Part shown: piece by piece, positions 46,576 through 55,669 of the stretch
Position numbering within the stretch: the first letter of the stretch is position 1
How the letters are laid out: every line of letters begins with the position of its first letter
NCBI RefSeq assembly: GCF_003570725.1
Contig: NZ_QWVS01000018.1
Span: forward strand, 62,001 to 126,000
Length of the DNA: 64,000 nucleotides
Direction: 5' to 3'
Source of the DNA: Peribacillus asahii
GTDB taxonomy: Bacteria; Bacillota; Bacilli; Bacillales; DSM-1321
The notes under the pieces: model-generated
Told to the model about the DNA's origin: nothing
Database searches by the model: none
Seen by the model: the letters and a program-made list of their open reading frames with translations, nothing else
Program-made: the position numbers and the translations under genes

Positions 46576-47550
46576 ATGAAATTAGATGATAGAATAGATG
46601 ATTTTAATCAAAGTACTAGTCTATATCCCTTTTTGAATCAATTAATCGATTATGCAGGGATTTTCCCACCAACAAGTCTTACTCTAGATGAAGCAATTCG
46701 TAACTATGCTTCCTATCAGTTAGACAAGGATTCATGGATGCTTGGGCCGTTTATCGTCCAGGCATCCCGTTTAGATGAACTGGATCGATATATTACTTTA
46801 TTTACAAAAGAACGGCCTTTAACGATTTCGGCAGTAGGAACAAAAACTAGTAATCCAACAGAACATCATAAAATTTTGCTTGCTGATTTGAATAAAATTG
46901 ATTTATTTCGGAAGCGGCATGGTCAGGTTGTACAAATAACTACTTTGGAAGTTCCATTACTTCCTAATATGCCAGACTTAAATCTATTAAATACGATTTC
47001 TAAAGAAACCGCGAAACTTGGATTACAAACTTACTGTGAGGTTCCTGTACCTTTTAATGATGAGTGGGAAAAAACATTACATAAATCTTTAGATGTTATT
47101 GCTGCTCATAATAGCAAAAGTTCAGTGACTTTAGGATTTAAACTTCGTACTGGCGGCGTAACAGATGATGCTTTTCCAAATCCGAGACAAGTGGCATTGG
47201 CAATAAAAGGTTGCTGTGACCGGAATCTTGCAATGAAATTCACGGCTGGATTACATCATCCAATCAGAATGTATCGAGAAGAGATTGCTGCAAAAATGCA
47301 TGGGTTCATCAATGTATTTGTAGCAGGAATGTTGACTCATCTTTATCATCTTGATTTACCAACGATAGAGAAGATAATTGCTGATGAAGAGGTAAGCAAC
47401 TTTACTTTTCATCCGAATGGAATTTCCTGGTGTGGTTTGGAAATGACCAATAATGAAATAAAAAATCTTCGTGACTCAGTATTACGTTCATATGGATGTT
47501 GTAGTTTCGATGAACCACGCGAAGATATGCAAGCATTGGCTATTTTGTAA
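46576..47550 (+). CDS. uncharacterised protein inside the tyrosine catabolic operon
   Basis: A 324-aa soluble protein I cannot assign to a named family. Apparent conserved blocks are DYAGIFPPTSLTLDEA at about 25-40, GFKLRTGG at 187-194, KFTAGLHHPIR at 221-231, MHGFINVFVAGML at 241-253 and a Cys/acid-rich end (SYGCCSFDEPRED). Alternating strands and helices with the Lys/His-rich KFTAGLHH suggest an alpha/beta barrel enzyme. GGGGGG precedes the ATG. It sits between hppD and fahA with 34- and 16-bp gaps, so it is co-transcribed. The pathway otherwise lacks maleylacetoacetate isomerase; that role is inferred from context only. Confidence 0.8.
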   Translation: MKLDDRIDDFNQSTSLYPFLNQLIDYAGIFPPTSLTLDEAIRNYASYQLDKDSWMLGPFIVQASRLDELDRYITLFTKERPLTISAVGTKTSNPTEHHKILLADLNKIDLFRKRHGQVVQITTLEVPLLPNMPDLNLLNTISKETAKLGLQTYCEVPVPFNDEWEKTLHKSLDVIAAHNSKSSVTLGFKLRTGGVTDDAFPNPRQVALAIKGCCDRNLAMKFTAGLHHPIRMYREEIAAKMHGFINVFVAGMLTHLYHLDLPTIEKIIADEEVSNFTFHPNGISWCGLEMTNNEIKNLRDSVLRSYGCCSFDEPREDMQALAIL

Positions 47551-47566
47551 TATGAGGAGGATACAA

Positions 47567-48841
47567 ATGACTCATTCGTTCATTGAAGTTAAAGCAGATT
47601 CCCATTTCCCGATTCAAAACCTTCCTTATGGAGTATTCCAGCCTAAAAATGGAGGATCTCCTCGGGTTGGTGTAGCGATAGGAGATTTTGTCTTAGATCT
47701 TTCGGTTATAGAGGATGCGGGACTTTTAAACATCCCAGAATTACAGGGGAAAGAAGTTTTTAAACAATCTACCCTTAATGCATTTATGGCGACGAACCGG
47801 AAAGTATGGAGCACAGTTCGTACAAGCCTTCAAAAACTATTAGGTTCTGATGAACCAACTCTTCGGGACAATTCTCCCCTTCGCGATCAAGCATTTTATC
47901 AACAAAAGGATGTTGAGATGCTTTTGCCTGTAGAAATTGGTGATTACACAGATTTTTATGCTTCAAAAGAACATGCGATGAATGTAGGGATCATGTTTCG
48001 GGGGAAAGAAAATGCATTAATGCCGAACTGGTTGAATCTACCGGTTGGATATCACGGACGTGCTAGCTCAATTGTATCAAGTGGTACAGATGTACGTCGA
48101 CCACTTGGTCAAATGAAAACGCCAGAAAGTGATACTCCTATATTTGGGCCCTCCCTCCGTTTTGATTTTGAATTAGAAATGGGATGGTTTATCGGCCCTG
48201 GTAACGATTTAGGAAAATCAATTCCGGTTGATGAAGCGGAGGATCATATCTTTGGCCTCGTGCTTGTAAATGATTGGAGTGCACGTGATATTCAAGCTTG
48301 GGAGTATCAACCATTAGGACCTTTCCTAGGCAAAAACTTTGCTACCTCAATCTCACCTTGGGTTGTACCACTAGAGGCACTAGAGCCTTTCCGAGTAGAT
48401 GGGCCTAAACCAGAAGTGGAGCAACTCCCGTATTTACAACAATCCGGAAAAGGATCTTTTGATATTCAATTAGAAGTACATCTCCGTGGGGAAAGGATGG
48501 ATTCGCCGCAGCGTATTTGTCAAAGTAACTTCCGCTACCTCTACTGGAGTATGGCTCAGCAAATCGCTCATCATACGGTAGGTGGTTGTAATTTACGTAC
48601 AGGGGACTTGCTAGCTTCGGGAACTATTAGTGGACCAGCACTTGAATCACGAGGCAGCTTATTGGAATTAACATGGGGAGGATCTGAACCCATTCAAATG
48701 AATAATGGTGAACCGCGAAATTGGTTAGAAGATGGCGATGAATTGACCCTAACTGCATGGTGTCAAGGAGATGGCTATCGAATCGGATTTGGTGAAGTGA
48801 CTGGACGTATTCTTCCTGCACTAGAATACTCTAAAGTCTAG
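47567..48841 (+). CDS. fahA: fumarylacetoacetase
   Basis: A 424-aa hydrolase splitting fumarylacetoacetate into fumarate and acetoacetate, the last step of the pathway. DFYASKEHAMNVG holds the catalytic His, LPVGYHGRASSIV and DFELEMGWF give the metal ligands, and VNDWSARDIQAWEYQPLG is the hallmark segment. The frame extends upstream, but GAGGAGG before the ATG at 47567 fixes the start 16 bases after the preceding gene. Confidence 0.95.
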   Translation: MTHSFIEVKADSHFPIQNLPYGVFQPKNGGSPRVGVAIGDFVLDLSVIEDAGLLNIPELQGKEVFKQSTLNAFMATNRKVWSTVRTSLQKLLGSDEPTLRDNSPLRDQAFYQQKDVEMLLPVEIGDYTDFYASKEHAMNVGIMFRGKENALMPNWLNLPVGYHGRASSIVSSGTDVRRPLGQMKTPESDTPIFGPSLRFDFELEMGWFIGPGNDLGKSIPVDEAEDHIFGLVLVNDWSARDIQAWEYQPLGPFLGKNFATSISPWVVPLEALEPFRVDGPKPEVEQLPYLQQSGKGSFDIQLEVHLRGERMDSPQRICQSNFRYLYWSMAQQIAHHTVGGCNLRTGDLLASGTISGPALESRGSLLELTWGGSEPIQMNNGEPRNWLEDGDELTLTAWCQGDGYRIGFGEVTGRILPALEYSKV

Positions 48842-48885
48842 AAATAACCTTTTTTCTACTAATCTATCATCCAGGAGGAATTGTT

Positions 48886-50046
48886 ATGCCATTTTACAAA
48901 AAACTAGGGAACATTCCAAGAAAGAGACATACTGCGTTTCGAAAAGAAGACGAGTCTCTTTATCGTGAGCAAGTTATGGGTACAAAAGGGTTCTCTGGTA
49001 TGCAATCCATTCTTTATCATCATGATGCTCCTACAGAAATTGTGAAATCTGAACTATATGCAGATTGTCATCTTGAATACGAGGAACAAAAAGATTTATG
49101 TCACCGTCATTTTCAAACAGATTTTGAATCCAATCTTGGTGATGCCGTTAGCGGGAGACAGTTCATTCTGGGCAACGACGACTTGCTGATTGGAGTGGCG
49201 AAAACAACTAAAAGTATGGACTATTATTACAGGAACAGTGAAGGGGATGAACTGCTTTTTGTTCACTATGGTACTGGGAAAGTAGAAAGCATGTTTGGAA
49301 CTATTCACTATGGACCAGGGGACTATATTGTTATTCCGGTTGGAACTATTTACAGGGTAGTACCTAATATTAATGAAGAAACTAAGCTTCTAGTAATTGA
49401 AACGACCAGCTGGATTACAACACCGAAACGTTATCGAAATGAGCATGGCCAACTTCTTGAACATAGCCCATTCTGTGAAAGGGATATCTTTGGTCCGGAA
49501 AAACTTGAAACTTTTTCGGAAAAGGGAAGTTTTGAAGTAAGAACAAAATCAAGAGGATTCCTTCATTCTCATTTTCTAAGTCACCATCCACTGAATGTTG
49601 AAGGATGGGATGGATATTTATATCCATGGAAAATAAATATTAGAGATTTCGAGCCAATAACAGGCAGAATTCATATGCCGCCACCAATTCATCAAATGTT
49701 TGAAGGACATAATTTTGTTATTTGTTCTTTTGTGCCTAGACTATATGACTATCATCCTGATGCGATTCCGGCACCTTACTATCATAGTAATGTGGATAGT
49801 GATGAAGTTCTCTATTATGTAGAAGGGAATTTTATGAGTCGAAAAGGAATAAATGAAGGTTCAATCACTCTACATCCTTCAGGTATTCCTCATGGTCCGC
49901 ACCCTGGAACCATTGAAGCAAGTATAGGCAAAAAGGAAACAATCGAATTAGCGGTTATGATTGACACATTCAAACCTTTAAAAGTAGTAAATCAGACCAA
50001 TATTTTGGAAGACTTCAATTATAAATATAGTTGGGCCCCGAAATAA
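48886..50046 (+). CDS. hmgA: homogentisate 1,2-dioxygenase
   Basis: A 386-aa cupin-fold Fe(II) dioxygenase of the shorter bacterial type, cleaving homogentisate to maleylacetoacetate. His300 and Glu307 in PYYHSNVDSDEVLYY and a His in GIPHGPHPG are the iron ligands. AGGAGG precedes the ATG. The placement between fahA and the transporter fits the pathway. Confidence 0.92.
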   Translation: MPFYKKLGNIPRKRHTAFRKEDESLYREQVMGTKGFSGMQSILYHHDAPTEIVKSELYADCHLEYEEQKDLCHRHFQTDFESNLGDAVSGRQFILGNDDLLIGVAKTTKSMDYYYRNSEGDELLFVHYGTGKVESMFGTIHYGPGDYIVIPVGTIYRVVPNINEETKLLVIETTSWITTPKRYRNEHGQLLEHSPFCERDIFGPEKLETFSEKGSFEVRTKSRGFLHSHFLSHHPLNVEGWDGYLYPWKINIRDFEPITGRIHMPPPIHQMFEGHNFVICSFVPRLYDYHPDAIPAPYYHSNVDSDEVLYYVEGNFMSRKGINEGSITLHPSGIPHGPHPGTIEASIGKKETIELAVMIDTFKPLKVVNQTNILEDFNYKYSWAPK

Positions 50047-50257
50047 GTTTCATTCTTTAATTCTGTTAGGCATGAATACTTTCCTTTTTACCAACCAATA
50101 AAACTGGGCGATAAAAAGGAAAGTAAAAAAATAATCAATAGAGAATAGACGTTGCAATACAAATAAATTTGTTTCTTTGCAAACGATTGCCTTAGAAAGA
50201 AGCCGTTGCAATCTTTAAGGTACCAGTCCTCATTACAGAAGATAAAGGAGAAGATTC

Positions 50258-51685
50258 ATGAAAAAACCTTCATTTCTAGCCTCGATAGTGGTTGTGCTAA
50301 GTGTTATTACTTTATTAGGTGTAAGTATTCTTCATTATGGCGTTGCACCTCATATTCCGATTGTCATAGCAACGATTTTCGTTACTTGTTATGGCCTTAT
50401 ATTGGGTTATAAGTGGAAAGATTTAGAGAATGCCATGGCAAAAGGGATTTTTTACGGAATCCCATCCATCTTAATTCTCTGTTTAATTGGGATGCTAATA
50501 GGGGTATGGGTTCTAAATGGAACAGTCCCAACAATTACTTATTATGGTTTACACATCTTATCTCCTGAATTTTTCTTAATGTCAACATTATTGATCTGTT
50601 CAATTGTCTCAGTTTTTTGTGGAAGTTCATGGAGTACTATCGGTACTATCGGGGTTTCTTTAATGGGAATTGCGTACGCTTTAGATATTTCACCAGCAAT
50701 GACAGCTGGTGCCATTGTCTCTGGAGCTATTTTTGGAGATAAAATCTCTCCACTTTCAGATACTACTAATCTTTCATCAGCAACAGCAAAAGTAAATATT
50801 TTTGAACATATTAAACATATGCTATGGACAACCATTCCGAGTTATATCATTACATTGATTGCATTTACTGCAATTGGATTCTTTATGGATAAGGGCAGTG
50901 TAGATAGTAAACAAATCGAAACAATTATTAATGTTTTAAATGACGAATTCATGATTACACCTATCACACTACTTTCGCCACTGTTAATCATTATTCTAGC
51001 TGTAAAACGTGTGAGTCCTATTCCAGCACTTGTGATTGGTTTAATCGTAGCGGTTTTAACGACTTTCTATACTGTTCCAAATGTCGCGATTAAGACCATT
51101 ATAGGAACAGCACATAATGGCTATGTTGCAGAAACAGGTGTGGAAGCGATTGATAGTTTACTTTCCCTTGGTGGGTTAAGCAGTATGTTATTTGGGGTTT
51201 CACTCATTTTAATATCACTTGCCTTTGGAGGGATCATCCAAAAAATTGGAATTGCCGAGTCCATTATTGGGGGAATTCAAAAAATGCTGAACAGAAGGGG
51301 GAATGTTATCACGGCAACCGTTTTCTCTTGCCTAGGCATTAACCTAACTGTCGGTGAACAGTATCTATCTATCATTTTACCTGGGCAGTTATTTGAATCA
51401 GCTTATAAAAAGGTAAAACTCCATCCTAAAAATTTATCTAGAACGTTGGAAGATGCAGGAACAATCATCCATCCAATGATCCCATGGGGAGTAACAGGTG
51501 CCTTTATTATGTCCACCTTAAATATAGGCATGGAATATGCTCCTTATGTCTTTATTAGTATGATTACGCCGGTTGTCGCGATTATCTATGGTTATAGCGG
51601 AATTGGTTTGGCACCTTTGCAAGAAGAGGAAATAGAACCAATTGAAAATACGATTGAAGTAACAAGAAATGTAGTGGAAGGTTAA
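50258..51685 (+). CDS. nhaC: NhaC-family Na+/H+ antiporter or substrate transporter
   Basis: A 475-aa membrane protein with about 11-12 helices of the NhaC family. GSSWSTIGTIGVSLMG and HPMIPWGVTGAF are conserved. AAAGGAG precedes the ATG, 211 bp after hmgA. Family members exchange Na+ and H+, and some (MleN) carry an organic acid. In this operon, uptake of tyrosine or an aromatic acid with ion exchange is plausible, but not shown by sequence. Confidence 0.85.
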   Translation: MKKPSFLASIVVVLSVITLLGVSILHYGVAPHIPIVIATIFVTCYGLILGYKWKDLENAMAKGIFYGIPSILILCLIGMLIGVWVLNGTVPTITYYGLHILSPEFFLMSTLLICSIVSVFCGSSWSTIGTIGVSLMGIAYALDISPAMTAGAIVSGAIFGDKISPLSDTTNLSSATAKVNIFEHIKHMLWTTIPSYIITLIAFTAIGFFMDKGSVDSKQIETIINVLNDEFMITPITLLSPLLIIILAVKRVSPIPALVIGLIVAVLTTFYTVPNVAIKTIIGTAHNGYVAETGVEAIDSLLSLGGLSSMLFGVSLILISLAFGGIIQKIGIAESIIGGIQKMLNRRGNVITATVFSCLGINLTVGEQYLSIILPGQLFESAYKKVKLHPKNLSRTLEDAGTIIHPMIPWGVTGAFIMSTLNIGMEYAPYVFISMITPVVAIIYGYSGIGLAPLQEEEIEPIENTIEVTRNVVEG

Positions 51686-51716
51686 TAGCTTACCAACTTA
51701 CTAGGAGGAAATCAAA

Positions 51717-52874
51717 ATGACATCAACATTACCAATTGAAAATACGACTATACAATCAACAGGTTCATTCGACATGTTTACTAAAATTCAAGGCCATGAA
51801 CAAGTAGTATTCTGTAATGATCCGGCGACAGGCTTGAAAGCTATCATTGCAATTCATGATACTACCCTTGGTCCAGCATTAGGCGGTACGAGAATGAGAC
51901 CTTATCATACATTTGAGGAAGCATTGGAAGATGCTTTACGATTATCAAAAGGGATGACATATAAAAATGCCGCAGCTGATAATGATTTCGGTGGAGGTAA
52001 GGGGGTTATTATTGGGGATCCAATGAAGGACAAAACTCCAGAATTATTCCGTGCATATGGACAATTTATTGATTCCTTACATGGTCGATTTTATACAGGA
52101 ACAGATATGGGAACCGTCCTAGATGATTTCGTTCATGCACATAAAGAAACAAATTGTATTGCTGGTTTACCAGAGGAGTACGGTGGGGGCGGTGAAACAT
52201 CAATTCCTACAGCTCTTGGAATTTTATACAGTATTCAGGCAGTTGCCAATACATTGTGGGGCCACGAAAATTTAACTGGAAAAAGATTTGCTATTCAAGG
52301 TTTAGGGAAAGTTGGTTTTAAAATAGCGGAACATTTACTAGAACATGGGGCTGATTTATATGTTACAGATGTTTCCGATGAAGCAGTACAAACATTAGTA
52401 GAAAAAGCAAAACAAATGGGTGGAAAAGCAATCGCTGTCAAGGGTCATGAAATTTATGGAACGGATGCGGATATATTTGTTCCATGTGCTATTGGGGGCA
52501 TTATTAATGATCAAACTATTGATCAACTAAAAGTACAAGGAATCGCGGGTGCAGCAAATAACCAACTGCTTCATGAAAGCCATGCTAAAGTTTTAAAAGA
52601 AAGAGGAATTCTCTATGCACCTGATTATATTGTAAATAGCGGCGGTGTTATCCAAGTAGCGGATGAATTATATGGACCGAATAAGAATCGAGTATTAAGT
52701 AAAACGAAAAATATTTATCGTTCCATTCTTGAGGTTCTACGACAATCAGAAAACGAAAATATTACAACTGTAGAAGCAGCAAATTTGATGTGCGAAAACA
52801 GACTGAATGCAAGAAAAACAAGAGATAGCTTCTTCTCGCCAAATAAACGTCCAAAGTGGCAAATCCGTCATTAA
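51717..52874 (+). CDS. pdh: phenylalanine dehydrogenase
   Basis: A 385-aa NAD-dependent amino acid dehydrogenase. Lys83 and Lys95 in [19 protein letters not shown] bind substrate and catalyse; QGLGKVG binds NAD. The C-terminus [12 protein letters not shown] is characteristic of phenylalanine dehydrogenases of Lysinibacillus sphaericus and Bacillus badius, and the length exceeds leucine dehydrogenase (about 365 aa). It would deaminate phenylalanine or tyrosine to the 2-oxo acid used by HPPD. AGGAGG precedes the ATG. Last gene of the cluster. Leucine dehydrogenase is the main alternative and less likely. Confidence 0.88.
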   Translation: MTSTLPIENTTIQSTGSFDMFTKIQGHEQVVFCNDPATGLKAIIAIHDTTLGPALGGTRMRPYHTFEEALEDALRLSKGMTYKNAAADNDFGGGKGVIIGDPMKDKTPELFRAYGQFIDSLHGRFYTGTDMGTVLDDFVHAHKETNCIAGLPEEYGGGGETSIPTALGILYSIQAVANTLWGHENLTGKRFAIQGLGKVGFKIAEHLLEHGADLYVTDVSDEAVQTLVEKAKQMGGKAIAVKGHEIYGTDADIFVPCAIGGIINDQTIDQLKVQGIAGAANNQLLHESHAKVLKERGILYAPDYIVNSGGVIQVADELYGPNKNRVLSKTKNIYRSILEVLRQSENENITTVEAANLMCENRLNARKTRDSFFSPNKRPKWQIRH

Positions 52875-53234
52875 TCAAATCCATTGTCAATGGGTATATA
52901 AAGTGCAACTTTCATCAGTAGGGACTTACTGCCCTAAGTGTAGGATGAAAATTCTAAGAAGAGTAGCAAACATTATCAAGACTTAAATTGAAAAAATATT
53001 AATAAATCAAAGGACATAACATATTAGTCATATAAAATATGTTATGTCCTTTTTATTCCACTAACGCATCCTTTAAGTAGAAACCTTCAAAATAACTAAT
53101 CCTAAAATGTGTTGTTTAGAATCACAACAATAAGACCCAGTACCAGCGTTCATGTAAATAGGGGCATATGTTGGTACTGGACCATAAATTTAACTTATAA
53201 TAATACATAACTTTTTAAAAAGGAAGGATAGTAT
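52875..53234. other. intergenic region after pdh
   Basis: This 360-bp stretch holds the terminator at 53009-53054 and AT-rich sequence upstream of map. No other gene or clear operator was seen. Confidence 0.6.
53009..53054 (+). terminator. terminator of the tyrosine catabolic operon
   Basis: AAAGGACATAACATATT pairs with AATATGTTATGTCCTTT and is followed by T. Confidence 0.87.
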
Positions 53235-53978
53235 ATGATTGTAAAAAATGATGAAGACTTAGCTGGTTTAAAAGAGATTGGAAAAATTGTGGCTATGATC
53301 AGGGACGAAATGATTGCTAGAACAAAACCAGGTGTTTCAACAAAAGAATTAGATAACTATGCTGGCGAATTATTTGAAAAATATGGAGCTATTTCAGGTC
53401 CGAAGGGAGAATACGATTTTCCTGGATATACGTGCATCAGCGTAAATGAAGTGGTTGCCCATGGGATTCCAAATGATCGTAAACTTGAGGAAGGCGATCT
53501 GATTAATATTGATGTTTCGGGTTCAAAGAATGGCTATTTTGCAGATACTGGTTTATCTATTGTTGTTGGTAATGGGGATCAAAGATTAGTTGACTTATGT
53601 GAAAGTGCAAAAATCGCTTTTGAAGAAGGTTTGAAAAAGATTAAATCCGGTTCTAAGTACAATATGATTGGAAAAACGGTTCATAAAACGGCAAGAAACC
53701 ATGGTTATACTGTCATTAAGAATTTAACTGGCCATGGTGTTGGGCGTGCTCTTCATGAAGCACCAGATCATATTTTAAATTATTTTGATTCATGGGATAA
53801 TAAACTTATGAAAGAAGGTATCGTTCTCGCATTTGAACCTTTTATTTCGACTGGTGATGAAGAGGTTGCTGAACAGAGTGATGGCTGGGGATTTGTAACA
53901 CCAAATAAAAGTATGGTTGCACAATGCGAGCATACAGTTGTTGTAACAAAAGGAGAACCAATCGTACTTACACGGTAA
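53235..53978 (+). CDS. map: type I methionine aminopeptidase
   Basis: A 247-aa enzyme removing N-terminal methionine from new proteins. The five metal ligands are visible: Asp in NIDVSG, Asp in YFADTG, His in GHGVGRALHE, Glu in AFEPF and Glu in CEHTVVV. Not next to ribosomal protein genes, so it is probably the accessory YflG/MapB-type enzyme (249 aa in B. subtilis), not the main one. AAGGAAGG precedes the ATG. Confidence 0.93.
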   Translation: MIVKNDEDLAGLKEIGKIVAMIRDEMIARTKPGVSTKELDNYAGELFEKYGAISGPKGEYDFPGYTCISVNEVVAHGIPNDRKLEEGDLINIDVSGSKNGYFADTGLSIVVGNGDQRLVDLCESAKIAFEEGLKKIKSGSKYNMIGKTVHKTARNHGYTVIKNLTGHGVGRALHEAPDHILNYFDSWDNKLMKEGIVLAFEPFISTGDEEVAEQSDGWGFVTPNKSMVAQCEHTVVVTKGEPIVLTR

Positions 53979-54128
53979 TGATAGGGCTGGCTATAAGGGT
54001 AGCTCGCCTTATCATTTTAAATTCCTTTTTCTTTTATGTCTATTAAATCTCGTTAAATTAAAAAGCACCAAACATTTAGAAATAAAAATTTAGGATAATT
54101 GATGGGTTAAAAGGCTTGGTTTACCTAA

Positions 54129-54353
54129 ATTATATCGTGTCATCAAATATATCATATTATTGTAGAGATACAGCCTGGTGATATGACAGAACTAGAATTA
54201 ACTTCTCATAGCAGAGAAGAATGTGGGTACGTATTACAGGCGATATTGAAGGTATATTTAGGAGATCAACAATTTCACTTAAACGAAGGTGATAGTATTT
54301 CTTTCTCTAGTATGATACCCCATCATTACAATAATCTTGGTAATGATGTATAA
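54129..54353 (+). pseudogene. relic of a cupin-domain (XRE-cupin type) regulator
   Basis: An open frame without a proper start reads EIQPGDMTELELTSHSREE, then CGYVLQAILKVYLGDQQF, then LNEGDSISFSS and PHHYNN before TAA. This is the C-terminal cupin half of regulators that fuse a helix-turn-helix to a cupin (PuuR type). The N-terminal DNA-binding part and ribosome-binding site are missing. A 56-aa ORF from an internal ATG is possible but unlikely to be functional. Confidence 0.65.
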
Positions 54354-54376
54354 ATGTTTGAGTTCTCCATAAAGAA

Positions 54377-54403
54377 AGGAGCGCCTTTGAGACGCTCCTA
54401 TTT
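54377..54403 (-). terminator. terminator after bioB
   Basis: AGGAGCG pairs with CGCTCCT, and on the minus strand TTTCTTT follows. Confidence 0.75.
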
Positions 54404-54439
54404 CATTAAACAAGAGATTGCCAAGATGAGTTTACTTTT

Positions 54440-55435
54440 TTAAAGTGCACATTCCTCAATTTCAAAACCTAAATCTTCAATTAGTCCCCAGTCGCTCGTT
54501 GGTTCTTGTCCTTCCGTTGTTAAGTAATCGCCAACGAAGATAGAGTTTGCAGCAAATAATCCAAGAGGCTGCAAAGAGCGTAAGTTTACTTCACGACCGC
54601 CTGAAATACGGATTTCTTTTGTTGGATTAACAAAACGCATCATTGCTAAAATCTTTAAGCATTGCATCGGTGTTAAGGCGTCTTGATTTTCGAGCGGTGT
54701 ACCAGGAACAGCCACAAGGAAGTTACATGGAATTGAATCTGCATCCAATACGTTTAATTGGAAGGCAATTTCTACCGCTTGTTCTTTTGTTTCACCCATC
54801 CCGAAAATCGCACCTGAGCAAGGAGATAATCCTGCTTTTTTAGATGTACTAACCGTATCTACACGATCGTCATATCCATGAGTGGAACAAATCGAATCAT
54901 AGTTATCAGCATGAGTATTTAAGTTATGGTTATAACGGTGAACTCCCGCATCAACGAGTCTTTCGGCTTGGTTTTCATTTAGAAAACCTAAACATGCACA
55001 AATTTTTAAATCTGTTTTTTCGCGGATTTCTTTTACGGCACCAATGACGTGCTCTACTTCTTTATCTGTTGGACGGCGACCTGATGCGACAATACAATAT
55101 GTACCTGCTTTACGGCGCTTTGCTTCAAACGCACCTTCAACAATTTTATCTTTCGTTAACCATGCATACTTATCAATTGGTGCTTCAGACACAATCGATT
55201 GTGAACAGTATCCGCAGTCTTCAGGACAAAGTCCAGACTTTGTATTGATAATCATATTAAGCTTTACTTTCTTTCCATAATAATGATGACGAATAAGGTA
55301 AGCGGCATTTAGTACTTCTAATACTTGCTCATCCGGCACGTTTAAAATATGTAGAGCATTTTCTTGTGTAATACTTTCTCCGTTGATGATGTTTTCGGCA
55401 AGTTGTTGCCAATTGATTTTCTTTGTAGTAGTCAT
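54440..55435 (-). CDS. bioB: biotin synthase
   Basis: A 331-aa radical SAM enzyme inserting sulfur into dethiobiotin. Cys70, Cys74 and Cys77 (CPEDCGYCSQS) hold the 4Fe-4S cluster, YNHNLNTHADNY and CSGAIFGMGET are family segments. GAGGGG precedes the ATG. It stands alone; no other biotin gene is nearby, yet a BirA operator lies upstream, so it is still part of the biotin regulon. Confidence 0.96.
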   Translation of the reverse strand: MTTTKKINWQQLAENIINGESITQENALHILNVPDEQVLEVLNAAYLIRHHYYGKKVKLNMIINTKSGLCPEDCGYCSQSIVSEAPIDKYAWLTKDKIVEGAFEAKRRKAGTYCIVASGRRPTDKEVEHVIGAVKEIREKTDLKICACLGFLNENQAERLVDAGVHRYNHNLNTHADNYDSICSTHGYDDRVDTVSTSKKAGLSPCSGAIFGMGETKEQAVEIAFQLNVLDADSIPCNFLVAVPGTPLENQDALTPMQCLKILAMMRFVNPTKEIRISGGREVNLRSLQPLGLFAANSIFVGDYLTTEGQEPTSDWGLIEDLGFEIEECAL

Positions 55436-55447
55436 GATATCCCCTCT

Positions 55448-55477
55448 TTGTTAACTATTCTTATTATAAGTTAACAA
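55448..55477. promoter_or_regulatory. BirA operator upstream of bioB
   Basis: TTGTTAAC at 55448-55455 and GTTAACAA at 55470-55477 are perfect inverted half-sites 14 bp apart, as in Gram-positive BirA operators. They overlap the -10 region that would follow a minus-strand TTGACA at 55492-55497, fitting repression by biotin-bound BirA. Confidence 0.85.
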
Positions 55478-55621
55478 TAATTGGCGTTATATGTCAACCT
55501 TTATTTGTTTATAGTTTACAATATTAAGAGGGATAAAAAAGAACGGAAGAGTTGATGATTATTTCCGTTCTATATTATGCTTAGATTCTTAAAAAGTTAG
55601 GAAATAGAAAGCGTTTAGTAA

Positions 55622-55666
55622 AATAAGAATCGCCTTTCACGATAATGTGAAAGGCGATTCTTATTT
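55622..55666 (-). terminator. terminator of the sulfate ABC operon
   Basis: A 19-bp perfect stem (55622-55640 with 55647-55665) just after the cysA stop on the minus strand. Confidence 0.87.
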
Positions 55667-55669
55667 TGT

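Larger units (their letters stand above)
53979..54439. other. intergenic region between map and bioB with a gene relic
   Basis: This 461-bp stretch contains the cupin-regulator relic (54129-54353) and the bioB terminator (54377-54403). The remainder is AT-rich without a recognisable feature. Confidence 0.6.

Noticed and set aside
51717..52874. Leucine dehydrogenase
   Set aside because: The enzyme is longer than leucine dehydrogenases and ends with the SFFS-RPKW tail known from phenylalanine dehydrogenases; the operon context also favours aromatic substrates.
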